Origin: Streptomyces violens
Lineage (GTDB): Bacteria; Actinomycetota; Actinomycetes; Streptomycetales; Streptomycetaceae
DNA length: 64,000 bases
NCBI RefSeq assembly: GCF_000717745.1
Contig: NZ_JOBH01000026.1
Coordinates: forward strand, 1 to 64,000
Reading direction: 5' to 3'
Part shown: one piece after another, positions 1-8,275 of the stretch
Layout: the number at the start of each line of letters is the position of its first letter
How positions within the stretch are numbered: the stretch's first letter is position 1
Notes under the pieces: model-generated
The model's input: the letters and a program-made list of their open reading frames with translations, nothing else
Database searches by the model: none
Told to the model about the DNA's origin: nothing
Position numbers and translations under genes: made by a program

Positions 1-3000
1 GGTGGGGGGAGGGGAGGGTGGGAGGACAGGCGGGAGGTGACCGCGCGGAGGCCGCCCCTCTCCCGCAGTTCCGCCAGTTCCGCCAGGTTCCAGACCGCGG
101 TGCCGACCACGCTGAGGCTGCGGGGGCCGCGGCGTTGGACCGTGCCGCGTACCAGGAGCAGCCAGGAGTGGAAGACGGTGTGGGCGCAGGTCTCGTGGCT
201 GTCGTCGAAGAAGGCGCAGTCGACCAGGCCCGTGCTGTCGTCGAGGGTGGTGAAGATGACCCGGCGGCCGGAGCGGATCGGCGGCGTCTGGGTGGCCGCC
301 TTGGCGCCGGCGACCAGGACCGTGTCACCGTGCCGGGCCTCGCTCAGCCGCTTGGCCGGGAGTACTCCCAGTTCGTTCAGGAACTGGGCGTGGTCCCCCA
401 TCAGGTGCCGGGAGGCGTCCATGCCCAGTACGCCCAGCTCGGCGCTGAGCCGTTCGGCTTCGCTCAGGTCCGGCAGTCCGGCCGGTGCCGATGCCGCGGT
501 GGTCAGCGGGAGTTGGGTGTCGGCCGGTGCGCCGCGGTGCTGGCGGTGCAGTTCGGCGATGTGCAGCAGCAGGTCGCGGCGGTTGGCGCCGAAGGCGTCC
601 AACGCGCCGACCCTGGCGAGGCGTTCGAGTACGGGGCGGCCCGGGTGGGCGCGGCGCCACAGGTCCTGGAGCGAGGTGTAGGGGCGGCCGGCGGCGATCC
701 GGCCGGCCTCGGCCTCGCTGATGCCGTGTACTTCGGAGAGCGCGAGCCGCAGCCCCCACGTTCCGGAGGACCCGGCTGTTCCGGTCATTCCTGACGCCCC
801 GGACGCCCCGGGAACCCTGGAAGTCCCGGGAACCCCGAAAGCCCCGAGAAACCTGGGAGTTCCGGAAGCGCCGGACGCCTTGGAAGAGCCTGAAGAGCCT
901 GAAGAGCCGGAAGCCCCAACAGCCCCCGAAGAGTCGACGGCTTTGCCCCCGTTCGCACCACTCTCCCCAGACACCAGTTCGATTCGATAAGCGACATCGG
1001 ACCGGTTCACGTCCAGGGGAAGGATCGGGACGCCGCGGCGGCGGGCATCGGCGAGGAGGAGGCGTTTGGGGTACATGCCGGGGTCGTGGGTGAGGAGGCC
1101 GGCGTAGAAGGCGGCCGGGTGGTGGGCCTTGAGCCAGGCGGACTGGTAGGTCGGTACGGCGAAGGCCACCGCGTGCGCCTTGCAGAAGCCGTACGAACCG
1201 AACGATTCGATGATCTCCCAGGTGCGGGCGATGTCTTCGGAGGAGTAGCCGTGCCGCGCGGCCCGTTCCGCGAACCAGACGCGGATGCGGCCCTGCGACT
1301 CGGGGTCGGACAGCCCGCGCCGCACCCGGTCGGCCTCGTCCAGGCCGCAGCCGGTCATCCGGTCCAGGATGTGCATGACCTGTTCGTGGAAGACCACGAC
1401 GCCGTATGTCTCGCGCAGGTGTTCCGCCAGGTCGGGGTGGGGGTAGTGGACGGGTTTGCGGCCGTGCCGGGATTCGATGAAGGGCCGCACCATGTCGGCC
1501 GCGACCGGACCCGGGCGGAAGAGCGAGATGTCCACGACCAGGTCGTGGAAGGTGGCGGGCTGGAGCCGGCCGATCAGGTCGCGCTGGCCCGGCGACTCGA
1601 TCTGGAAGCAGCCGAGGGTCTCGGTGGAGCGGATCAGGTCGTACGTGGCGGGGTCGCCCGGCGGTACCTGCGCCGGGTCGTCGATGTCCGGCGCGGGCCG
1701 CCCGGTGGCGCGGCCGATCTCGGCGGTGGCGTGCGCCATCGCGGACTGCATTCGTACGCCGAGTACGTCGAGCTTGAGCAGGCCGAGGTCCTCGACGTCG
1801 TCCTTGTCGAACTGCGACATGGGGAAGCCCTCGCCGCCGGTGGGCACCACGGGGGTGCGCGCGGTGAGCGTGGCGTCGGAGAGCAGTACGCCGCAGGGGT
1901 GCATGGCGGTGCCGCGGGGCAGCGCGTCCAGCCCCTCCACCAGGTCCCAGAAGGGCGGGGGCGGCGGGTTGTCCCGCAGGGCGCGCAGTTCGGGCAGTTC
2001 TTCCAGTGCCGCGCGGGCGTCGCGGGCGCGGATGTGCGGGAAGGACTTGGCGATCCGGTCCACCTCGTCGGGGTCCATGCCGAGTGCGGCGCCGACGTCG
2101 CGCACGGCGTGCCGTACGCGGTAGGTCTCGGGCATGGCGACGGCGGCGACGCGTTCGGCGCCGAAGCGGTCGAAGATCGCGTGGTAGACCTCCAGGCGGC
2201 GCGCGGATTCCACGTCGATGTCGATGTCGGGGAGGACGGCGCGGCGCTTGGAGAGGAAGCGTTCCATCAGCAGGCCGTGTTCGACGGGGTCGGCGTGGGC
2301 GATGCCGAGCAGGTGGTTGACGAGGGAGCCGGCGCCGGAGCCGCGTGCGGTGACGCGGATGCCGAGGCGCCGGGTGTCCTCGACGACCTGGGCGACGGTG
2401 AGGAAGTACGACGCGAAGCCGTGGTGGTCGATGATGTCCAGCTCGCGGTGGAGGCGTTCCCAGTACGTGCGGGCGGCCGGGCCGCGGTCGTAGCCGCGGC
2501 GGACCATTCCGGCGGCACTGCGGGAGCGGAGTACGCGGGAGGCCGTACGGTGCTCCGCGCCGACGAGCCGGGGTTCGGGGAAGTGGACGGTGCCGAGTCC
2601 GATGTCGTCCTGGGCGTCGACGAGGCACTCCCCCGCCGTCTCCTCGGTCATGGCGAGCAGCCGGTGGGCGGTGTCGCGGCGGTGGCCGGCGGCCTCGGCG
2701 ATGCGTTCGGCGGTACGGGCCATGGTGTCGGCGTCCTTGAGCCAGCGTTCGCCGCTGTCGCGGGCTTCGGGGCGGTGGGGGTCGATGGGGACGAGGCGGC
2801 GGGCGGCGTCGAGGACGTCGGTGACCGGGCCCTGGCCGGGGTCGGCGTAGCGGACGGCGTTGCTGAGGACGGCGCGGATGCCCTGGTCGACGGCGAAGCC
2901 GAGGGTGCGGGCTGCGAGCCGGAGGGAGCCGGGCCCGGTGCCGGTGCGGCCGTGGTGGACGGCTTCGAGGCGCAGCGCGTCGCCGTACAGCTCGCGCCAG

Positions 3001-3512
3001 GGGGCGAGGAGGCGGGCGGCGCGGTCGGGGCGGCCGGCGGCGAGTGCGCGGCCGACTTCGGAGTCGGGGCCGAGGAGGACGGTGATGCCGTCCGTCGCGG
3101 TGGCCAGGTCGTCCCAGGGAAGGAGGGGGCGTTCGCGGTCGGTGGCGTGGGCGGCGGAGACCAGCCGGCACAGGGTGGCCCAGCCGCGGGCGCCGTCGCG
3201 GGCGAGGAAGACGGCGCGGGGGGCCGATTCGTCGATGAAGGCGCCGCCTCGTACGGGGGTGCGGCGGCGGGTCGTGGGGGTGGGGTCCGGCTGTCGTTCG
3301 GCGATCGCCAGCTCGGTGCCGAACAGCGGGCGGATGCCGGCTTCGGCGGCGGCCTTGGCGAAGCGTACGGCGCCGGCGAGGGAGTCTCGGTCGGTGAGGG
3401 CGAGGGCGTCCATGCCGCGCTCGGCCGCCCGCTCGGCGAGCCGTTCCGGGTGGGATGCGCCGTACCGCACGGAGAATCCCGATGCGGTGTGCAGGTGCGT
3501 GAACCGGGACAT
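1..3512 (-). CDS. dnaE2: Error-prone DNA polymerase III alpha subunit, DnaE2 type (3' end outside window)
   Basis: C-family replicative-type polymerase, probably the DnaE2 (translesion/mutagenic) paralogue. The frame stays open to the left edge, giving about 1170 residues, so little is missing. The ATG at 3512 follows an AGGAGGT Shine-Dalgarno. An N-terminal PHP domain starts with HLHTASGFSVRYGAS. The catalytic PDIDID metal-binding motif lies near residue 430. The C-terminal half keeps the helix-hairpin-helix segment (SEVHGISEAEAGRI) and an OB-like end. Odd feature: a roughly 65-residue Gly/Ser/Ala/Pro-rich insertion at about residues 847-912, between the polymerase core and the HhH segment. 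A near-consensus LexA box lies 75 bp upstream, supporting SOS control and the DnaE2 assignment. DnaE1 is the alternative, but its core sequence differs from this one. Confidence 0.85.
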   Translation of the reverse strand, partial: MSRFTHLHTASGFSVRYGASHPERLAERAAERGMDALALTDRDSLAGAVRFAKAAAEAGIRPLFGTELAIAERQPDPTPTTRRRTPVRGGAFIDESAPRAVFLARDGARGWATLCRLVSAAHATDRERPLLPWDDLATATDGITVLLGPDSEVGRALAAGRPDRAARLLAPWRELYGDALRLEAVHHGRTGTGPGSLRLAARTLGFAVDQGIRAVLSNAVRYADPGQGPVTDVLDAARRLVPIDPHRPEARDSGERWLKDADTMARTAERIAEAAGHRRDTAHRLLAMTEETAGECLVDAQDDIGLGTVHFPEPRLVGAEHRTASRVLRSRSAAGMVRRGYDRGPAARTYWERLHRELDIIDHHGFASYFLTVAQVVEDTRRLGIRVTARGSGAGSLVNHLLGIAHADPVEHGLLMERFLSKRRAVLPDIDIDVESARRLEVYHAIFDRFGAERVAAVAMPETYRVRHAVRDVGAALGMDPDEVDRIAKSFPHIRARDARAALEELPELRALRDNPPPPPFWDLVEGLDALPRGTAMHPCGVLLSDATLTARTPVVPTGGEGFPMSQFDKDDVEDLGLLKLDVLGVRMQSAMAHATAEIGRATGRPAPDIDDPAQVPPGDPATYDLIRSTETLGCFQIESPGQRDLIGRLQPATFHDLVVDISLFRPGPVAADMVRPFIESRHGRKPVHYPHPDLAEHLRETYGVVVFHEQVMHILDRMTGCGLDEADRVRRGLSDPESQGRIRVWFAERAARHGYSSEDIARTWEIIESFGSYGFCKAHAVAFAVPTYQSAWLKAHHPAAFYAGLLTHDPGMYPKRLLLADARRRGVPILPLDVNRSDVAYRIELVSGESGANGGKAVDSSGAVGASGSSGSSGSSKASGASGTPRFLGAFGVPGTSRVPGASGASGMTGTAGSSGTWGLRLALSEVHGISEAEAGRIAAGRPYTSLQDLWRRAHPGRPVLERLARVGALDAFGANRRDLLLHIAELHRQHRGAPADTQLPLTTAASAPAGLPDLSEAERLSAELGVLGMDASRHLMGDHAQFLNELGVLPAKRLSEARHGDTVLVAGAKAATQTPPIRSGRRVIFTTLDDSTGLVDCAFFDDSHETCAHTVFHSWLLLVRGTVQRRGPRSLSVVGTAVWNLAELAELRERGGLRAVTSRLSSHPPLPP
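766..975 (-). repeat. Low-complexity collagen-like insertion inside dnaE2
   Basis: The minus-strand frame encodes runs of G-x-x and S-S-G units (GSSGSSGSS, ASGASG, GVPGTSRVPG). At DNA level there are three tandem copies of GAAGAGCC(T/G) at 883-908 and several CCCGGGAACCC-like units upstream. The flanks (RSDVAYRIEL before, WGLRLALSEVHG after) are normal DnaE sequence, so this is an in-frame expansion rather than a frameshift. Confidence 0.7.
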
Positions 3513-3586
3513 TCGCACCTCCTACCGCTTGAGCACCCCCCGACTGACCTTGCATCCCCCGCCTCCCTCACACCATAACGCTTTCT

Positions 3587-3602
3587 TCGAACGTCCGTGC
3601 GA
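3587..3602. promoter_or_regulatory. Candidate LexA (SOS) box upstream of dnaE2
   Basis: The sequence TCGAACGTCCGTGCGA matches the actinobacterial LexA consensus TCGAAC-N4-GTTCGA at 11 of 12 defined positions. It lies 75 bp upstream of the dnaE2 start codon, where an SOS operator would be expected. It could also affect the divergent gene at 3704. This is a motif match, not proof of binding. Confidence 0.6.
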
Positions 3603-3703
3603 ACACGTTCGTGCGACGCGCCGGGGCATGCCGCACGCCCCCTTATTTTTTCGCCCAAAACGGAAGATAAGGGTGGCATCGCTACAGATACGAGGAGCAG
3701 CAC

Positions 3704-4780
3704 ATGGCCACAGCGGACGGCGGCACCGGGTCCGAGGACGGCGGCGGCACCCGCACCACCTTCGCCGGAGAGCTGAAGGACGCGGTGTCGGCGCGGGCCG
3801 CGCTGCTGATCGTCGGGGTGCTGGCCCTGACGGTCGCGTTCATCGCCTCGTACGCGGGCGCCTTCCACTCCCCCAAGCCCCGGGACGTGGCGTTCGCGGT
3901 CGTCGCACCCCCGCAGGAGCGCGGGCAGCTCGTCGCGAAGCTGGACCGGCTGCGGGGGTCGCCGCTCGACGCGCGGCCTGCTGGGTCGCGGGCCGAGGCC
4001 GTACGGCAGCTGAAGGACCGGGAGATCGACGGCGCGCTGGTGGTCGACCCGCGCGGCAAGCAGGACGAGCTGCTGGTCGCCGGGGGCAGCGGCAGCGCGC
4101 TCTCCGACGCGCTGCAGAAGGTCCTCACCAAGGCGGAGCAGGCGCAGCAGCGGACGATCAGGACGACCGACGTGGCCCCGGCGGACCCGCAGGACGCCCG
4201 CGGACTGTCGTCGTTCTACCTGGTGGTGGGGTGGTGCGTGGGCGGTTACCTGTGTGCCGCGATCCTCGCGATCAGTTACGGGGCCCGCCCCACGAACGGC
4301 CGGCGGGCCGTCATCCGGCTCGGGACGCTGCTGGTGTACTCGGTACTGGCCGGGCTGGCCGGTGCGCTCGTCATCGGCCCGGCGCTCGGCGCGCTGCCGG
4401 GCAGTGTCGTGGCGCTGTGGGGGCTGGGCGCGCTCATCGTGTTCGCGGTGGGCGCGACCACGTTCGCCTTCCAGGGCATCGCCGGGATCCTCGGCATCGG
4501 GCTGACGATCCTGGTGGTGGTGATCGGCGGGAATCCCAGTGCGGGCGGCGCCTATCCGTATCCGCTGCTGCCGCCCTTCTGGCACGCCATCGGGCCCGCG
4601 CTGCCGCCGGGCGCGGGCACCTGGGCGGCCCGTTCGATCGCGTACTTCGACGGGCGGGCGATGACGGGGCCGCTGCTGGTGCTCGCCGCGTGGGCGGTGC
4701 TCGCGGCGGCGCTGACGCTGGTCTTCGCGGCCCTCTCCCTGGGGCGGGGCGCGGTCGAGCGGAGCGAGCCGCGGCAGTAG
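3704..4780 (+). CDS. Multi-pass membrane protein, ABC-2 permease-like
   Basis: Integral membrane protein of 358 residues. It has one helix near residues 32-55, an extracytoplasmic segment of about 110 residues, then about five helices from residue 170 to the end. This resembles ABC-2/YhgE-type membrane proteins, which carry an outer domain between helix 1 and helix 2. No ATPase gene is adjacent, so transport is unproven. The ATG follows CGAGGAG with suitable spacing. The gene is divergent from dnaE2 and convergent with the SDR gene. A spaced inverted repeat (CCCTTAT at 3640-3646, ATAAGGG at 3667-3673) lies just upstream in a locally AT-richer patch. Substrate unknown. Confidence 0.6.
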   Translation: MATADGGTGSEDGGGTRTTFAGELKDAVSARAALLIVGVLALTVAFIASYAGAFHSPKPRDVAFAVVAPPQERGQLVAKLDRLRGSPLDARPAGSRAEAVRQLKDREIDGALVVDPRGKQDELLVAGGSGSALSDALQKVLTKAEQAQQRTIRTTDVAPADPQDARGLSSFYLVVGWCVGGYLCAAILAISYGARPTNGRRAVIRLGTLLVYSVLAGLAGALVIGPALGALPGSVVALWGLGALIVFAVGATTFAFQGIAGILGIGLTILVVVIGGNPSAGGAYPYPLLPPFWHAIGPALPPGAGTWAARSIAYFDGRAMTGPLLVLAAWAVLAAALTLVFAALSLGRGAVERSEPRQ

Positions 4781-4863
4781 GAGCGCGCCGCTGCCCGCGC
4801 CCGCCCGAGTACGCCCCACGCGCGCCCGTACGACGCGTCCCCGTACACGTGCCTCCGCACGGC

Positions 4864-5634
4864 TCACATGTGCGTACCGCCGTCGATCCGGATCTCCGTG
4901 CCCGTGACGAAGGCGCCGTCCTCGGAGCCCAGCATCGCGATGACGCCCGCGACGGTCTCCGGGCCCGCGAAGCCCTCGCCCATGGCCGGTGCGAGCTTCA
5001 CGAAGAGGCTCATGTCGGCGTCCTCGGGCAGGCCGGGCCCGCGGCCCGTCGTCATGCCGCTGGCGATGGAGCCCGGCGCGACGCACACCGCGCGCAGCCC
5101 CTGCTTGCTGTACTCGCTCGCGATCGCGTGGGTCATGGACTGGATGCCGCCCTTGCTCGCCGCGTACGCCGCCATGTACGGGTGCGCGAACGAGGCCGAG
5201 GTCGAGCTGAAGTTGACGATCACCGGCTGCTCGCCCGCCAGCAGGGCGGGCAGCGACTCGCGGATCATCAGGAACGTGCCGGTCAGGTTGGTCGTGACGA
5301 CCTTGTTCCAGAAGTCCAGGGTGGTCTTGTGGGTGTGCTCGGACCGCAGGATGCCGGCCGCGTTGACCAGCACGTCCAGGCCGCCGAGCGCCTCCACGGC
5401 GGTGGCCGTGCCGGCGACGACCGCGGCCTCGTCGGAGATGTCCAGGACCGTGGTGGTGAGCCGGCCGGCCGTGCCGTCCGCGGCGGCGCGTTCGGCGGTG
5501 GCCTTCAGGCCCTCCTCGCTGACGTCCGCCGCCACGACCCGGCCGCCCTCGGCGAGGATCCGGTGGACGGTGGCCTGTCCGATGCCGGACCCGCCGCCGG
5601 TGATCAGTACGCGGCGGCCCTCGTAGCGGTTCAT
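4864..5634 (-). CDS. Short-chain dehydrogenase/reductase (SDR)
   Basis: Classical SDR oxidoreductase of 256 residues, the usual length. The NAD(P)-binding motif TGGGSGIG is at residues 12-19, NAAG follows strand 4, and the catalytic Tyr-Lys lies in YAASK near residue 157 with a preceding Ser (NFSSTSA). Asp at the end of strand 2 (AADVS) favours NAD(H) over NADP(H). The C-terminal GTEIRIDGG motif is typical of cytoplasmic tetrameric SDRs. It is transcribed divergently from the TetR gene at 5768 with a perfect palindrome between them, so the TetR protein probably controls it. Substrate cannot be read from sequence. Confidence 0.85.
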   Translation of the reverse strand: MNRYEGRRVLITGGGSGIGQATVHRILAEGGRVVAADVSEEGLKATAERAAADGTAGRLTTTVLDISDEAAVVAGTATAVEALGGLDVLVNAAGILRSEHTHKTTLDFWNKVVTTNLTGTFLMIRESLPALLAGEQPVIVNFSSTSASFAHPYMAAYAASKGGIQSMTHAIASEYSKQGLRAVCVAPGSIASGMTTGRGPGLPEDADMSLFVKLAPAMGEGFAGPETVAGVIAMLGSEDGAFVTGTEIRIDGGTHM

Positions 5635-5704
5635 GGTGTTCTCCGTTCTCGTCGGTGCGCGGCTCTCCGTCGAGCACGTGCGACTCCGTCACCGTACGCC
5701 TCAA

Positions 5705-5719
5705 TGGCACACTGTGCCA
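5705..5719. promoter_or_regulatory. Likely TetR operator between SDR and TetR genes
   Basis: TGGCACACTGTGCCA is a perfect inverted repeat with 7-bp arms around a single central base. It sits in the 133-bp divergent intergenic region in a locally AT-richer promoter zone. Position and symmetry fit an operator for the adjacent TetR repressor. Confidence 0.6.
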
Positions 5720-5767
5720 CCTCTGCAATTTATGCCACCTAGGCGTACCGCGGCGTAGACTCCGGCC

Positions 5768-6406
5768 ATGCCCACCGCACCTCCCTCCCGTCCGTCCTCC
5801 CTCACCGAGCGGCGCAAGGCCGCGACCGAGCTGGAGATCGCCCGTACCGCGGCGGCGCTGTTCGCCGAGCGCGGCGCCGCCGTCACCGCCGAGGACATCG
5901 CCCGCGCGGCGGGGGTCGCGCCGCGCACCTTCTACCGCTACTTCCGCACCAAGGAGGACGCGGTCGCACCGCTGCTGACGGGCGGCGTACGGGACTGGGC
6001 CGAGGGGCTGGCCGAGCTGGCCGCGCGCGAGCCGGAGCTGCCGCTGGGCGAGGTACTGGAGCGGGCGGCCCGCGAGGCGCTGACGCCCGCCGACGCGCGG
6101 GCCGAGGAGGCGCTGGAGTGGACCCGGGGCCTGCTGCACGCGATGCAGGACAATCCGGCGCTGCGCGCGGTCTGGCACCGTGCGCACCACGAGTCCGAGC
6201 TGGCGCTGATCGACGTACTGGCCCGGACGACGACGGCCGGGCCGCTGGAGGTACGGCTGACCGCGGCCGCGGCGGACGGCGCGCTGCGGGCGGCGGTCGA
6301 GGTGTGGGCGGCGGGGGAGAGCGATTCACCTCCGGCGGAGCTGGCGGCGCGTGCGCTGCGGACGCTGGCGGCGGGGCTGCCGTGGCTGACGGAACGGCGC
6401 ACGTAG
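5768..6406 (+). CDS. TetR-family transcriptional regulator
   Basis: Regulator of 212 residues. The N-terminal helix-turn-helix covers about residues 18-62, with the typical TetR sequence AEDIARAAGVAPRTFYRYFRTKEDAV. The C-terminal half is a helical ligand-binding domain of unknown specificity. It is divergent from the SDR gene, with a palindromic operator candidate at 5705-5719, which suggests repression of the SDR and of itself with relief by an SDR substrate. Its stop is 40 bp from the end of the convergent amidohydrolase gene. Confidence 0.85.
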   Translation: MPTAPPSRPSSLTERRKAATELEIARTAAALFAERGAAVTAEDIARAAGVAPRTFYRYFRTKEDAVAPLLTGGVRDWAEGLAELAAREPELPLGEVLERAAREALTPADARAEEALEWTRGLLHAMQDNPALRAVWHRAHHESELALIDVLARTTTAGPLEVRLTAAAADGALRAAVEVWAAGESDSPPAELAARALRTLAAGLPWLTERRT

Positions 6407-6446
6407 AGCGGCAGCGGAACGGCGTACGTAGAGCGGCAGCGGCCGG

Positions 6447-8093
6447 CTACGCCGTGTGTGCCACCTCCCCGCCCACCACCACGACCTCCGCCACCGTCCC
6501 CGGAATGTCCTCCGGGGCGGTGCGCAGGAGGTCGCGGGAGAGGACGACGAAGTCGGCGAGCTTGCCGACGGTGAGTGAACCTCGCTCGTTCTCAAGGAAG
6601 TTGGCGTATGCCGAGCCCATGGTGTAGCCGTGTACGGCGGTCTCGACGTCGATGGTTTCCTGCGGGCCCCACGGCTCGCCGCCGCCCAGTGGCCGGCGGG
6701 TGACGGCGGTGTAGATGCCGATCATCGGGTCCATCTCGGCGACGTTCCAGTCGCTGGAGAAGGCGAGCACGGCCCCGGCCTCCTTCAGGCTGCGCAGCGG
6801 CCACGCCTTGTGCCAGCGGTCGGCGCCGACGTTCTCCGCCCAGTCCTGGCCGGGTCCGGCGATCTCGGGGGCCGCGTGCCGGGGCTGCATGCAGGCGACC
6901 ACGCCCAGTTCGGCGAAGCGCGGGGTGTCGGCGGGGTCCAGGCATTCGACGTGGACGACCTGGTGGCGGGCGTCGCGCGGCCCGTTGAACTCCCGGGCAC
7001 GCTCGACCGCGTCCAGGACGGTACGGATGCCACGGTCACCCGTCGCGTGCACGAAGCACTGGAAGCCGAGGGAGTCCAGCTCGGTCAGCAGCTCGGCGAA
7101 CTCCTCGGGCGGGTAGAAGGTCTCGCCCCGGTGGTGACGGCAGCCCGCGTACGGTGCGAGCAGCGCGGCGGTGCGCGGCTCGACCACGTCGTCGATGTAG
7201 AGCTTGAGCGGGCCGACGCTCAGCCGGTCGTCGTCGTACTTCTCGGCGGCCGCGGCGAATTCGGTGAGGTCCGAGCCCGTCGTACCCCTCGGGTGGAAGA
7301 GGGCGGCGACGATACGGGACCGCAGTCGGCCCTCCTCCCTGGCGCGCTCGAACAGCGCCAGGTCGTCCAGCGAGTTCTGCGGTTCGACGACCGTCGTGAT
7401 GCCACAGCGGATCGCGTCGTCCAGGCTGCCGGCCAGCCGCCGGTACTGGCGCTCGGGCGACGCCCACGGCACGCCGAGCTCACGCAGCGCGCGGTGGCCG
7501 TCCCGGGAGAGCCCGCGGACCGCGAAGTCCTTGAGGAACCCGGTGGGTTCGCCGGTCTCCGGGTCGGTCTCGGCCCGCCCGTACGGCAGATCGGTGTGGT
7601 CCTTGGTGATGCCGAGACGGCGCAGGGCCGCGGTGTTGAGCCAGGCGGTGTGCACGTCGTAGCTCAGGACGAAGGCGGGGGTGTCGCCCGTGACCGGGTC
7701 GAGGTCGGCGGCGCGCGGCATCCGGCCGCCGGGCAGAGCCGAGTAGTCCAGCGCCTCGGCCTCGATCCACTCGGCGTCGGGGTGGGCGTCGCGCCAGGTA
7801 CGGATGCGGTCGTGCACCTCGTCGAGCGTGCGGGCCCCGGCGAGCTGTACGCAGGCGTCGTCGGAGCCGAGCCGTACGTGGTTGTGCGCGTCGATGAAGC
7901 CGGGCAGCGCCAACTTGCCCTGGGCATCGAGCACTTGGGTACGTCCCGAGATCCACTCACCGACCTCGGCGTCCGGGCCGAGCCAGACGATCCGGCCGTC
8001 GCGCACGGCCAGCGCCTCGGCCTCGGGGAGCGCGGGGTCCACGGTGTGGATACGGGCGTTGCGGAGGACGAGGTCGGCGGGCGGACGAGACAT
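6447..8093 (-). CDS. Amidohydrolase family protein, YtcJ-like
   Basis: Metal-dependent hydrolase of the amidohydrolase superfamily, 548 residues, which is the usual YtcJ-type length. After an N-terminal beta domain (LVLRNARIHTVD) the first metal motif is FIDAHNHV near residues 67-74. Further barrel signatures are VHATGDRG and the late Asp in FSSDWNVAEMDPM. The C-terminal GKLADFVVLSRD closes the beta domain, as in imidazolonepropionase relatives. There is no signal peptide, so it is cytoplasmic and acts on an unidentified N-acyl, cyclic amide or ester substrate. It is divergent from the TetR gene at 8276 with tandem operator-like repeats between, so local repression is likely. Confidence 0.8.
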   Translation of the reverse strand: MSRPPADLVLRNARIHTVDPALPEAEALAVRDGRIVWLGPDAEVGEWISGRTQVLDAQGKLALPGFIDAHNHVRLGSDDACVQLAGARTLDEVHDRIRTWRDAHPDAEWIEAEALDYSALPGGRMPRAADLDPVTGDTPAFVLSYDVHTAWLNTAALRRLGITKDHTDLPYGRAETDPETGEPTGFLKDFAVRGLSRDGHRALRELGVPWASPERQYRRLAGSLDDAIRCGITTVVEPQNSLDDLALFERAREEGRLRSRIVAALFHPRGTTGSDLTEFAAAAEKYDDDRLSVGPLKLYIDDVVEPRTAALLAPYAGCRHHRGETFYPPEEFAELLTELDSLGFQCFVHATGDRGIRTVLDAVERAREFNGPRDARHQVVHVECLDPADTPRFAELGVVACMQPRHAAPEIAGPGQDWAENVGADRWHKAWPLRSLKEAGAVLAFSSDWNVAEMDPMIGIYTAVTRRPLGGGEPWGPQETIDVETAVHGYTMGSAYANFLENERGSLTVGKLADFVVLSRDLLRTAPEDIPGTVAEVVVVGGEVAHTA

Positions 8094-8119
8094 ACTGCGG
8101 CTCCCATGGACTCGTGGAC

Positions 8120-8156
8120 TTTGAACGGTGTTCTAATTTCTTGAACGGCATTCAAA
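8120..8156. promoter_or_regulatory. Tandem operator-like repeats between amidohydrolase and TetR genes
   Basis: Two related imperfect palindromes, TTTGAACGGTGTTCTAA (8120-8136) and CTTGAACGGCATTCAAA (8140-8156), are centred 20 bp apart, about two helical turns. They share TTGAACGG. Spacing and location close to the amidohydrolase start suggest two TetR dimers binding side by side. Confidence 0.6.
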
Positions 8157-8275
8157 ATGCTCCCGACGCCCCGCGCAGGTCAAGACCTTGTGGCGAATCC
8201 CCGGGATAAGGTCGGGACGGCAGGGGCGCGGACGATCACAAACCCCGACGTTCACGGAGGAAGGCAGGCCGGGCG

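Noticed and set aside
721..990. Plus-strand 89-aa Pro/Glu-rich frame
   Set aside because: It is the antisense reading of the repeat insertion in dnaE2; it has no ribosome site and no family match.
325..3578. Long open frames on both strands over dnaE2 (1076 aa minus, 830 aa plus)
   Set aside because: Both are Arg/Pro- or Gly/Ala-rich out-of-frame readings of the high-GC dnaE2 gene; the true frame contains PHP and PDIDID motifs.
3600..3611. CGAAC-AC-GTTCG as a second LexA box
   Set aside because: Spacing is 2 rather than 4 bases between half-sites, so it does not fit LexA; kept only the neighbouring 3587-3602 match.
2648..6190. 1180-aa minus-strand open frame
   Set aside because: It crosses several real genes and spacers with low-complexity Arg/Pro sequence; the SDR and other genes in proper frames explain the region.
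6630..8144. 504-aa plus-strand frame opposite the amidohydrolase
   Set aside because: Gly/Val/Arg-rich antisense shadow without motifs; the minus-strand frame has a full amidohydrolase signature.
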